Source of the DNA: Actinomycetes bacterium
GTDB taxonomy: Bacteria > Actinomycetota > Actinomycetes > JAHEKZ01
DNA: 6,552 nt
Direction: 5' to 3'
Assembly: GCA_027117675.1 (NCBI GenBank)
Contig: JAJAYM010000243.1
Span: forward strand, 1 to 6,552
The translations under genes and the position numbers were made by a program. Below, piece by piece: positions 1 to 6,534 of the stretch. The notes beneath the pieces were generated by a model, which was not told the origin of the DNA, searched no databases, and worked only from the letters and a program-made list of their open reading frames with translations. Every line of letters begins with the position of its first letter. The stretch's first letter is position 1.

Positions 1-1
1 C

Positions 2-637
2 GACCCGCCGTTGCTCCTCACGTCGGAGCCGCCAAGGTGGGGCGGGCGTGACCGGGTGGCCGGCGGCACGTGGCTGGCCGTCGACCCCGGCGGCCGGATC
101 GGTGCAGTGACCAACCGACACCCTGGCGGCGTGCTTGCAACTTTTGACGCCTCCCGTCGAACGCGTGGCACACTGCCGCTGGACGCCCTCGCTGGCTCCG
201 ATGCCGACGCCCTGGCCTGGATGGAGTCGCTGCGCCCGAGCGACTTCAACCCTGTCAACGTGCTCTACGCGTCGTCCGGCGCGGCGCTCTGGACCGCTCT
301 CGACGACGAGCGTGGACGAAAGACTGCGCGGCTGACGCCCGGTATCCACGTGCTCGCCGAGCAGGAGCTCGACGGCCCGGCTGACCCCAAGGCTGCGCGC
401 ATCCTGGGGCAAGCCCAGGCCGCCCTTCAGGCAGCAGCCGGCCCGGACGACCTCGTGCTGCGTCTCCGAGACGTCCTCGGATCCCACGAGACGTCCGACG
501 CCGGCTCGGCCGCCTGCATCCACACCGAGCGCCATGGCACCGTCTCAAGCGCAACTGTCATCGTCACCAACGACGGCGTCCGCTACGAGCATGCCGAGGG
601 TCCAGCCTGCGGGACTGAGTTCAAACGGGTCATCTGA
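2..637 (+). CDS. NRDE/TANGO2-family protein, 5' end cut off by the window
   Basis: The frame is open from the first bases of the window to a TGA at 635-637, giving 211 codons of the C-terminal part. Seen in the sequence: a GGTWLAV...GRIGAVTN block (bases 62-115), an S-R-x-x-RG-L segment shortly after it, a 'FNPVNVLYAS' segment, and a C-terminal block with HGTVSS (533-550) followed by YEHAEGPAC. These blocks in this order are typical of the NRDE (TANGO2) family. The N-terminal Cys-2 and the NRDE motif itself would lie upstream of the window. The TTG at base 11 is therefore not a credible start, because the residues just before it (D-P-P) continue the family alignment. The biochemical role of bacterial members is poorly defined; the eukaryotic homologue TANGO2 is linked to haem and lipid metabolism. 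The gene ends 46 bp before the preferred fdhD start on the same strand, so the two may be co-transcribed. A functional link to formate metabolism is not shown by the sequence. Confidence 0.83.
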   Translation, partial: DPPLLLTSEPPRWGGRDRVAGGTWLAVDPGGRIGAVTNRHPGGVLATFDASRRTRGTLPLDALAGSDADALAWMESLRPSDFNPVNVLYASSGAALWTALDDERGRKTARLTPGIHVLAEQELDGPADPKAARILGQAQAALQAAAGPDDLVLRLRDVLGSHETSDAGSAACIHTERHGTVSSATVIVTNDGVRYEHAEGPACGTEFKRVI

Positions 638-683
638 TGGAATGCGTAGCGCCATCGGTCCCATCCTGTGGCACCGTTGTTCC

Positions 684-1508
684 ATGGGACGCCTTGTAGA
701 CCGACGCCGGATGACCCGACTGCGCGATGGCGTCGTCACTGAGGTCGTCGACCAGATCGCCGTTGAAGAGCCCCTGACCCTCCGAGTCAACGGAGTCGAC
801 ACCGCCACGACGATGCGCACTCCTGGCCACGACATCGAGCTGGCACTCGGGTGGCTCGTCGCCGAGGGCGTAGCCCGCGCGGCCAGTGACGTCGTCGGCG
901 CGATCGCCTGTGACGAGAGCACCGTCGAGGTACGGCGAAGCGCGGGCGTCACCCCTCCTACACCTCGCCTGACCCTGACGAGCAGCGCCTGCGGCATCTG
1001 CGGCGCCGACAGCATCGCCGAGGTGGTCCGTCGCCGCGGGCCCGGCCAGGGTCGCGGCGGCATAACGATCTCGCCCTCGATCGTGGCCCAGCTGCCTTAT
1101 CGACTGCGCGCGGGCCAGTCAGCCTTCGACCGCACTGGCGGTCTCCACGCCGCAGGGTTGTTCACCCTCGACGGCGATCCGGTTTGCATCCGTGAGGACG
1201 TCGGACGCCACAATGCCGTCGACAAGGTGGTCGGGTGGGCTTTGCAACAGGAAGCTCTGCCGGCGTCCCAGTGGCTGCTTCAGGTCAGCGCCAGGGCATC
1301 CTTCGAGCTGACACAGAAGGCGATTATGGCCGGAATCCCCATGCTGGCTGCGGTCTCGGCGCCCTCGACTCTGGCCGTCGACCTCGCCAAAGAGTCAGGG
1401 CTCACGCTCATCGGGTTCTCGCGGAACGAGTCGTTCAACTGCTACTCGGGTATCGAACGCATCACGCTGGCTCAAGCTGGCGCACCGCGCGTAGCGCAAC
1501 CTCGTTGA
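684..1508 (+). CDS. fdhD: FdhD, sulfurtransferase/accessory factor for formate dehydrogenase
   Basis: A 274-residue protein of the FdhD (also called FdsC) family. Members take sulfur from a cysteine desulfurase and transfer it to the bis-MGD molybdenum cofactor, which activates formate dehydrogenase in the cytoplasm. Numbered from the ATG at 684, the visible landmarks are VEEPLTLRVNG (28-38), TMRTPGHDIELALG (43-56), the persulfide-carrying CGIC (C103, C106), TGGLHAAGLF (151-160), REDVGRHNAVDKVVG (170-184), ARASFELTQKA (203-213) and GFSRNESFNCYSG (244-256). The ATG at 684 is chosen because 'MGR...RR' is a common beginning for this family and the length fits. An in-frame ATG at 642 would add 14 residues and lie 4 bp after the preceding stop. 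Neither start has a clear Shine-Dalgarno, and a frame extending back to 534 only overlaps the upstream gene. Where homologues usually have SGR, this protein has SAR (202-204). The 3' end overlaps fdsD on the other strand by 47 bp. Confidence 0.95.
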   Translation: MGRLVDRRRMTRLRDGVVTEVVDQIAVEEPLTLRVNGVDTATTMRTPGHDIELALGWLVAEGVARAASDVVGAIACDESTVEVRRSAGVTPPTPRLTLTSSACGICGADSIAEVVRRRGPGQGRGGITISPSIVAQLPYRLRAGQSAFDRTGGLHAAGLFTLDGDPVCIREDVGRHNAVDKVVGWALQQEALPASQWLLQVSARASFELTQKAIMAGIPMLAAVSAPSTLAVDLAKESGLTLIGFSRNESFNCYSGIERITLAQAGAPRVAQPR

Positions 1509-1674
1509 GATCGGCATCGCCGGCATCCACCGCTGCAAGCAAGTCGCGCTGCATCGCCGGCGCCCAGAACATCGTCAGGTGTTGAGCCACCATGGCGGCG
1601 GCCTCGTCGTCGGGCAGATGCGTTTGATTCACCGCGATCTGGTTCACCATCCGCACGAGGTCAACTGCGCTCAT
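1462..1674 (-). CDS. fdsD: Formate dehydrogenase delta subunit FdsD
   Basis: A 70-residue acidic protein matching the FdsD family. The N-terminus has LVRMVNQIAVNQ (6-17), the middle has A-A-x-x-VAQHLTMFWAPAMQRDLL (26-45) with the characteristic FW-x-P-x-M, and the C-terminus has a short Leu/Ala-rich helix. FdsD has no cofactor motif. In studied Fds systems it is needed for a stable, active enzyme with fully loaded Mo cofactor, acting with FdhD/FdsC. Its ATG (1674-1672) overlaps the fdsA stop as ATGA, and no well-spaced Shine-Dalgarno precedes it, so translation probably depends on coupling to fdsA. It is the last gene of the operon. Its final 15-16 codons lie antisense to the end of fdhD. Confidence 0.93.
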   Translation of the reverse strand: MSAVDLVRMVNQIAVNQTHLPDDEAAAMVAQHLTMFWAPAMQRDLLAAVDAGDADLNEVALRAVRQLEPA

Positions 1675-4484
1675 GCTCCGGCCCCGACCCGGTGCGGGTC
1701 CACTGCGTTCGCCGGCCGAATCTGCACGGCTGTCACCTTGTACTCGGGGCAGTTGGTCGCCCAGTCGGAGTTCTCGGTGGTGACAACGTTGGCTCCACTC
1801 TCGGGGTAGTGGAAGGTCGTGTAGACGACGCCTTGCGGAACCCGGTCGGTGATCCGCGCACGCAAGTGCGTCTCGCCCACGCGACTGTTGACCGCCACCC
1901 AGTCACCGTCACTGATGCCACGCTCTGCGGCGTCCGCCTCGTGAATTTCCAGGAGATCCTCAGGGTGCCACTCGATGTTGGCGGTGCGACGTGTCTGTGC
2001 CCCGACGTTGTACTGGGACAGAATGCGCCCCGTCGTCAACAGCAGCGGGAACTTGCGGTTCGCCTTCTCGTCGGTGGGGACGTAGGGCGTCGGCACGAAG
2101 TTACCCTTGCCCCGTACGAACTCGTCGACGTGCATGATCGGCGTGCCCTCAGGCGCAGCATCGTTGCACGGCCCCTGCAGGCTGCCCGCCTCATCGAGGT
2201 GAGCGAACGAGACGCCGGCGAACGTCGGTGTCACTCGGGCGATCTCGTCCATGATCTGCGACGCCTCGTCGTAGCCCATCGGGTAGCCCATCGCGGTGGC
2301 GATGTCGCACGCCACCTGCCACTCGTCCTTACCGGTCTTCGGTTCCATGACTGGACGCACGCGGTTGGTCCGACGCTCGGCATTGGTAAAGGTCCCGTCC
2401 TTCTCCAAGAAGGACGTTCCCGGCAAGAAGACGTGCGCCAGCTTGGCTGTCTCGTTGATGAAGAGGTCCTGGACCACCAGCAGGTCGAGCGCCTTCAGTG
2501 CGGCTGTGACGTGGGTGACGTTGGGATCGGACTGCGCGACGTCCTCGCCCTGCACGAACAGGCCTCGGAAGGTACCGGCGACTGCTGCGTCGAACATGTT
2601 GGGGATGCGCAGCCCCGGCTCGGCGCGCATCTCGCAGCCCCAGGCGTCCTCGAAGATAACGCGCACGGTGTCGTCTGATACGTGCCGATATCCACTGAAC
2701 TCGTGGGGGAACGAACCCATGTCGCAGGAACCTTGCACGTTGTTCTGACCGCGTAACGGGTTGACGCCAACGCCGACGCGACCGATGTTACCGGTGGCCA
2801 TCGCCAAGTTGGCCATGCCCATGACCATCGTCGAACCCTGGCTGTGCTCGGTGACACCGAGGCCGTAGTAGATCGCAGCGTTCGGCGCCGTGGCGTAGAG
2901 CCGCGCCGCCGCACGGATCTCGGACGCCGCAACGCCGGTCGCCGATTCCATTGCCTCTGGACTGTTCTCCGGGCGGGCGATAAACGCTTCCCACGCCGCG
3001 AAGGACTCGTCATCGCAGCGGGCGGCTACGAAGTCGCGGTCGACGAGCCCCTCGGTGACGACCACGTGCGCCAGCGCGTTGACCATGGCCACGTTCGTCC
3101 CCGGTAGGAGCGGGAGGTGGTGAGCTGCCTCGATGTGCGGCGTGCGCACGAGGTCGATGCGTCGAGGGTCGACGACGACCAGCTGTGCGCCTTCTCGAAG
3201 TCGTTGCTTCATGCGAGAGGCGAAGACCGGGTGCGCGTCGGTGGGGTTGGCACCGATGAGCAAGATGACGTCGGCGTCCTCGACCGACTTGAAGTCCTGC
3301 GTGCCGGCCGATGTGCCGAACGTCTGCTTCAGGCCATAGCCGGTGGGAGAGTGACAGACCCGAGCGCAGGTATCGACGTTGTTGTTGCCGAATGCGGCGC
3401 GCACCATCTTCTGCACCACGAAAACCTCTTCGTTCGTGCAGCGTGACGAGGTGATGCCACCGATGGAGTCGGGGCCGTACTGCTGTTGCAGCTCAGAGAA
3501 GCGCCGCGCAGTGAACGCAATCGCCTCGTCCCACGAGACCACGCGCCACTCATCGGTGATCTTCTCGCGCACCATCGGTGCGGTGACTCGCTCACGGTGC
3601 GTGGCATATCCCCAGGCAAAGCGCCCCTTGACGCAGGAGTGACCCTCGTTGGCGCCGCCCTCCTTCGACGGCGTCATGCGCACAAGTTCGTCGCCTCGCA
3701 TCTCGGCATCAAACGCGCAGCCGACCCCGCAGTAGGCGCAGGTGGTCTTCACGGTGCGCGTCGGCAAGCCGAGCTCGATGACGCTCTTCTCCTGCAGCGC
3801 GGTCGTTGGGCAGGCCTGCACACAGGCACCGCACGAGACACACTCAGACTCCATGAACGACGTGCCTGACGCCGAGATCAACGACTCGAAGCCGCGTCCC
3901 TCGACGGTGAGCGCGAACGTACCCTGGATTTCGTCGCACGCGCGCACGCAGCGCGAGCAGACGATGCACGCCTTGGGGTCGAAGCTGAAGTACGGGTTGG
4001 ACGCATCCACCTCGATGTTCAGGTGGTTGTGACCCTCCTGGCCGTAGCGCACATCGGTGAGCCCGACGGTTTCGGCCATGTCGTGCAGCTCGCAGGCACC
4101 TTCGGGGCAACTCCCCACCGGGTGATCGGAAAGATAGAGCTCAACGACTCCCTGACGCAGCTTGTCAACCTTCGGGCTCGTCGTCGCTACTTTCATGCCG
4201 GGCATCACCGGCGTGGTGCAGGACGCCGGTGCTCCAGGGCGTCCTTCGATCTCGACGAGGCAGACCCGGCAAGAACCGAACGACTTCAATGAGTCTGTGG
4301 CGCAGAGCTTCGGAACGTCGATGCCGGCCTCTGCGGCGGCGCGCATGATCGAGGTGCCCGCCGGCACCGAGACAGCGACGCCGTCGATCTCGACATCAAC
4401 CGTTGGCTCACCGGGCACGCGCGGCGTCCCCATGTCAGACGACGACACCGTGCGGCGTCCAGTAGGTTCGTGGAGCAGTGTCAT
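1671..4484 (-). CDS. fdsA: NAD-dependent formate dehydrogenase alpha (catalytic) subunit FdsA, bis-MGD molybdenum enzyme
   Basis: 937 residues, normal for FdsA. It oxidises formate to CO2 in the cytoplasm and passes electrons to FdsB; related enzymes also reduce CO2. The N-terminus is NuoG-like. A [2Fe-2S] ferredoxin domain has C61, C72, C75 and C89 in the usual x10/x2/x13 spacing. A shortened His/Cys motif follows (H121, C126, C131; see findings). Two CxxCxxCxxxC [4Fe-4S] motifs are at C173/C176/C179/C183 and C215/C218/C221/C225. The molybdopterin oxidoreductase part has its own [4Fe-4S] site (C249, C252, C256, C284) with K286 in CVKGRF. The active site holds Mo ligand C377 in VDTCARVCHSP, followed by H378, and R578 in NPLRGQNNVQG. 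Cysteine, not selenocysteine, is encoded. The dinucleotide-binding C-terminal domain spans about 810-925 (LLLTTGR onwards). The start at 4484 is preferred over an upstream in-frame start at 4715 because it is preceded by AGGAGGT with a 6-base spacer, overlaps the fdsB stop as ATGA, and the extra 77 residues lie inside fdsB. Confidence 0.97.
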   Translation of the reverse strand: MTLLHEPTGRRTVSSSDMGTPRVPGEPTVDVEIDGVAVSVPAGTSIMRAAAEAGIDVPKLCATDSLKSFGSCRVCLVEIEGRPGAPASCTTPVMPGMKVATTSPKVDKLRQGVVELYLSDHPVGSCPEGACELHDMAETVGLTDVRYGQEGHNHLNIEVDASNPYFSFDPKACIVCSRCVRACDEIQGTFALTVEGRGFESLISASGTSFMESECVSCGACVQACPTTALQEKSVIELGLPTRTVKTTCAYCGVGCAFDAEMRGDELVRMTPSKEGGANEGHSCVKGRFAWGYATHRERVTAPMVREKITDEWRVVSWDEAIAFTARRFSELQQQYGPDSIGGITSSRCTNEEVFVVQKMVRAAFGNNNVDTCARVCHSPTGYGLKQTFGTSAGTQDFKSVEDADVILLIGANPTDAHPVFASRMKQRLREGAQLVVVDPRRIDLVRTPHIEAAHHLPLLPGTNVAMVNALAHVVVTEGLVDRDFVAARCDDESFAAWEAFIARPENSPEAMESATGVAASEIRAAARLYATAPNAAIYYGLGVTEHSQGSTMVMGMANLAMATGNIGRVGVGVNPLRGQNNVQGSCDMGSFPHEFSGYRHVSDDTVRVIFEDAWGCEMRAEPGLRIPNMFDAAVAGTFRGLFVQGEDVAQSDPNVTHVTAALKALDLLVVQDLFINETAKLAHVFLPGTSFLEKDGTFTNAERRTNRVRPVMEPKTGKDEWQVACDIATAMGYPMGYDEASQIMDEIARVTPTFAGVSFAHLDEAGSLQGPCNDAAPEGTPIMHVDEFVRGKGNFVPTPYVPTDEKANRKFPLLLTTGRILSQYNVGAQTRRTANIEWHPEDLLEIHEADAAERGISDGDWVAVNSRVGETHLRARITDRVPQGVVYTTFHYPESGANVVTTENSDWATNCPEYKVTAVQIRPANAVDPHRVGAGA

Positions 4485-6034
4485 GAGCTGACCTCCTGAG
4501 CCGTCAGGCCGAAGTCTTCGGGGAACTTGGTGAGCGCGCTGCGCACCGGCATCGGAGTGAGACCGCCCATCGCGCAGAGCGAGCCGTCGGTCATCACGTC
4601 GCACAGGTCGAGCAGCAGCGTGAGGTTGCCCTGCCGGTCGTCGCCGGCAGTGATCTTGTCGATCACCTCGACGCCGCGCGTCGAGCCCACGCGACAAGGG
4701 GTGCACTTGCCGCATGACTCTTCAGAGCAGAACTCCATGGCAAAGCGCGCAAGGCGCGCCATGTCTGCGGTGTCGTCGTGCACCACGATGCCGCCGTGGC
4801 CCACCATCGCGCCGGCGGCTGCGAACGTCTCGTACTCCATCGGAAGATCGAGCTGGTCCGGCGTCAGGTATGAGCCGAGCGGGCCGCCGACCTGGATCGC
4901 GCGGATGGGGCGTCCGGACGCGGTTCCGCCACCGAAGTCTTCGACGAGCTCGCGTAACGTGACGCCGAAGCCGAGCTCGACGACGCCACCCTGCTTGATG
5001 TTGCCGGCCAGCTGGAAGACCTGGGTGCCGAGCGATCGGTCGAGCCCGCGCGACGCATAAGCCTGCGCGCCCTCGGCCAGCACAAACGGGACGCTGCCGA
5101 GCGTCAGCACGTTGTTGACGACGGTGGGCTTACCGAAGAGACCTTCGAGTGCAGGTAGCGGCGGCTTCGCCCGCACCATGCCGCGCTTGCCCTCGAGGCT
5201 GTCAAGCATGGACGTCTCTTCGCCGCAGATGTAGGCGCCGGCCCCCATCCGAACGGTAATGTCGAACGTTCGACCGCTGCCCAGCACGTCAGTGCCGAGC
5301 CAGCCGTACTCACGAGCGCCGTCGATCGCTTCACGAAGGATGTCACCGGCGTCGGGGTACTCCGAGCGCAGGTAGATGTAACCCTGAGTCCCACCGACCG
5401 CGAGGCCGGCAATCGTCATGCCCTCGAGCAGCGTGAACGGATCACCCTCCATCAGCATTCGGTCGGCAAACGTGCCGCTGTCGCCCTCGTCGGCGTTACA
5501 GCAGATGTACTTGGTGTCGCCGGGTGCGTCGAGGACGGTCTGCCACTTGCGTCCGGCGGGGAAGCCAGCGCCACCGCGTCCCCGCAAGCCGGACGCCGCG
5601 ACGGCGTCGACGATCCCTTGCGGGGAAAGGGCGATCGCGTTGCGCAAACCCGTCAGTCCCCCCAGCGCTTGGTACTCGTCGAGGCTGAGCGGGTCAATGA
5701 CGCCCATGCGCGCGTAGGTGAGTCGGTCCTGTCGGGCGAGCCACGGCATAGTGTCGACGTCGCCGTGCTTCAGGCGGTGATCGGCGCCGCTGAGCAGGCC
5801 GGCGTCCAATAGGTCTGCAACATCGCCCGGTTCCACCGGGCCGTAGCCGATGCGCGCGCCGTCGACGTCAATCTCGACGAACGGTTCGAGCCAGAGCATG
5901 CCGCGCGATCCATTGCGCACGATGCGAACGTCGTCACCGCGGCGCGCGCACTCTGCCGTCAAGGTGACCGCGACCTCGTCGGCGCCCACCGCGCGGGCGG
6001 AGGAGTCTTGGGGGACGTACACGGTGGTGGTCAC
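4481..6034 (-). CDS. fdsB: NAD-dependent formate dehydrogenase beta subunit FdsB, FMN/NAD+ and [4Fe-4S] subunit
   Basis: A 517-residue diaphorase subunit homologous to NuoF of complex I. It takes electrons from FdsA and reduces NAD+ at FMN. Domains in order: an FdsB-type N-terminal thioredoxin-like region (about 1-70, with VRIVRNGSRG at 37-46) that has only one cysteine (C29) and so cannot hold a [2Fe-2S] cluster; the FMN/NADH fold with GLRGRGGAGFP (149-159), GRKW (161-164), CNADEGDSGTF (179-189) and GAYICGEETSMLDSLEG (266-282); an SLBB-like segment around 338-390; and a C-terminal Fe-S domain with ESCGKCTPCR giving C441, C444 and C447, plus distant C487. All expected cofactor residues are present. 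The start codon is GTG (6034-6032), overlapping the fdsG stop as GTGA and preceded by GGGAG with a 9-base spacer. The 3' end overlaps the fdsA start by 4 bases. Confidence 0.97.
   Translation of the reverse strand: MTTTVYVPQDSSARAVGADEVAVTLTAECARRGDDVRIVRNGSRGMLWLEPFVEIDVDGARIGYGPVEPGDVADLLDAGLLSGADHRLKHGDVDTMPWLARQDRLTYARMGVIDPLSLDEYQALGGLTGLRNAIALSPQGIVDAVAASGLRGRGGAGFPAGRKWQTVLDAPGDTKYICCNADEGDSGTFADRMLMEGDPFTLLEGMTIAGLAVGGTQGYIYLRSEYPDAGDILREAIDGAREYGWLGTDVLGSGRTFDITVRMGAGAYICGEETSMLDSLEGKRGMVRAKPPLPALEGLFGKPTVVNNVLTLGSVPFVLAEGAQAYASRGLDRSLGTQVFQLAGNIKQGGVVELGFGVTLRELVEDFGGGTASGRPIRAIQVGGPLGSYLTPDQLDLPMEYETFAAAGAMVGHGGIVVHDDTADMARLARFAMEFCSEESCGKCTPCRVGSTRGVEVIDKITAGDDRQGNLTLLLDLCDVMTDGSLCAMGGLTPMPVRSALTKFPEDFGLTAQEVSS
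4491..4497 (-). promoter_or_regulatory. Ribosome binding site of fdsA
   Basis: Read on the minus strand, AGGAGGT occupies 4497-4491, 6 bases before the ATG at 4484-4482. It is a near-perfect Shine-Dalgarno, embedded in the last codons of fdsB (Q-E-V-S-S). It decides the start of fdsA and suggests strong independent loading of ribosomes for the catalytic subunit, in addition to coupling through the ATGA overlap. Confidence 0.9.
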
Positions 6035-6534
6035 GGGCTTGAGCTCCCTGCCTGCGCGTCATCGATGAGTGCGTCCAGCCGCGCCGGCGTCACGCGGCCG
6101 TGCAGGCGCCCAGCGACCGACGCCGTTGGGCCGAGCGCGCAGTTTCCGAAGCAGAAAATCTGTTCCAGGGCGACCGCTCCGTCACCGCTTTGGTCGCCTA
6201 CACCCATGCCAAGACGCTCGGTGGCATGAGCGACGAGCGCTTCGGCACCGACCGCCTGGCACGCCTCACCGCGACAGATCGCAACGCTGACGTCGGCCGC
6301 CGGACTGGTGCGGAAGTCGGAGTAGAACGAAACGACGCCGTGTACCTCGGCGCGGCTGAGGTTGAGCACTTCGGCGACCACGGGCACGGTTCCACTGGGG
6401 AGATAGCCCAGCTCATGCTGGATGTCGTGCAGGATCTCCAGGAGGGGGCCGGGTTCGCCCTGACGGGCCCTGGCGATCTCGCCAAGGCGTGCGGAGGCCG
6501 GGTCGGCGGCGTCATTAGGCACGCCGCCCGACAT
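6031..6534 (-). CDS. fdsG: NAD-dependent formate dehydrogenase gamma subunit FdsG, NuoE-like [2Fe-2S] protein
   Basis: A 167-residue homologue of NuoE of complex I. It carries a [2Fe-2S] cluster close to the FMN of FdsB and completes the NADH-handling module. The N-terminal helical domain has LLEILHDIQHELGYLP (31-46) and AEVHGVVSFYSDF (62-74). The thioredoxin-like domain supplies the ligands C87 and C92 in CRGEAC, and C128 and C132 in CFGNC, which is the complete C-x4-C / C-x3-C set. It is the first gene of the operon visible here. The ATG at 6534 gives a normal length, but no convincing Shine-Dalgarno precedes it and the frame stays open to the window edge at 6552, so a start slightly upstream cannot be excluded. 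The operon promoter must lie beyond the window or in its last few bases. Confidence 0.94.
   Translation of the reverse strand: MSGGVPNDAADPASARLGEIARARQGEPGPLLEILHDIQHELGYLPSGTVPVVAEVLNLSRAEVHGVVSFYSDFRTSPAADVSVAICRGEACQAVGAEALVAHATERLGMGVGDQSGDGAVALEQIFCFGNCALGPTASVAGRLHGRVTPARLDALIDDAQAGSSSP
6044..6048 (-). promoter_or_regulatory. Probable ribosome binding site of fdsB
   Basis: On the minus strand, GGGAG lies at 6048-6044, 9 bases before the GTG start at 6034. It is of moderate strength and sits inside the last codons of fdsG. Together with the GTGA overlap it supports the GTG as the fdsB start. Confidence 0.65.

Larger units (their letters stand above)
1462..6534 (-). other. fdsGBAD operon
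   Basis: Four genes for one enzyme complex lie head to tail on the minus strand with 4-base overlaps at every junction: GTGA at fdsG/fdsB (6031-6034), ATGA at fdsB/fdsA (4481-4484) and ATGA at fdsA/fdsD (1671-1674). This implies one polycistronic mRNA and balanced translation of the subunits. No internal promoter or terminator is apparent, and none is seen after fdsD, where the sequence runs directly into the opposing fdhD. Confidence 0.9.

Noticed and set aside
534..683. N-terminal extension of fdhD starting inside the NRDE gene
   Set aside because: The extra 50 residues are Ser/Pro-rich, mostly overlap the NRDE coding region in another frame, and are not part of the FdhD family.
545..1063. 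Minus-strand open frame of 172 codons opposite the NRDE gene and fdhD
   Set aside because: It spans the antisense of two recognised genes and their junction, with Arg/Ser/Thr-rich composition and no motif.
1512..1527. Short direct repeat CGGCATC...CGGCATC with a GCCGGC palindrome, considered as a terminator for fdhD
   Set aside because: It is only a 7-base repeat within fdsD codons (D-A-G-D-A-D), has no T-run, and is expected by chance in GC-rich coding sequence.
1692..2678. Long plus-strand open frame of 328 codons opposite fdsA
   Set aside because: It lies wholly antisense to the conserved C-terminal half of fdsA. Its translation is rich in Arg/Val/Asp with no recognisable domain, and it is explained by codon bias in GC-rich DNA.
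2495..3013. Minus-strand frame of 172 codons inside fdsA in another frame
   Set aside because: It is an out-of-frame shadow of fdsA with very Arg/Ser/Thr-rich translation; fdsA is continuous and conserved across the region.
4485..4715. N-terminal extension of fdsA by 77 residues
   Set aside because: It would overlap fdsB coding sequence, does not resemble the FdsA N-terminus, and the 4484 start has a strong Shine-Dalgarno and an ATGA overlap.
4527..5060. Plus-strand open frame of 177 codons opposite fdsB
   Set aside because: It is antisense to the Fe-S and SLBB regions of fdsB, has low-complexity Ser/Pro/Arg composition and shows no family resemblance.
1671..6534. Possibility that the cluster is NADH dehydrogenase (nuoEFG) or an NAD-linked hydrogenase rather than formate dehydrogenase
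   Set aside because: FdsA has the formate dehydrogenase active site (C377-H378, R578). The FdsB N-terminus and FdsD are Fds-specific, and fdhD is adjacent. No hydrogenase subunits are present.
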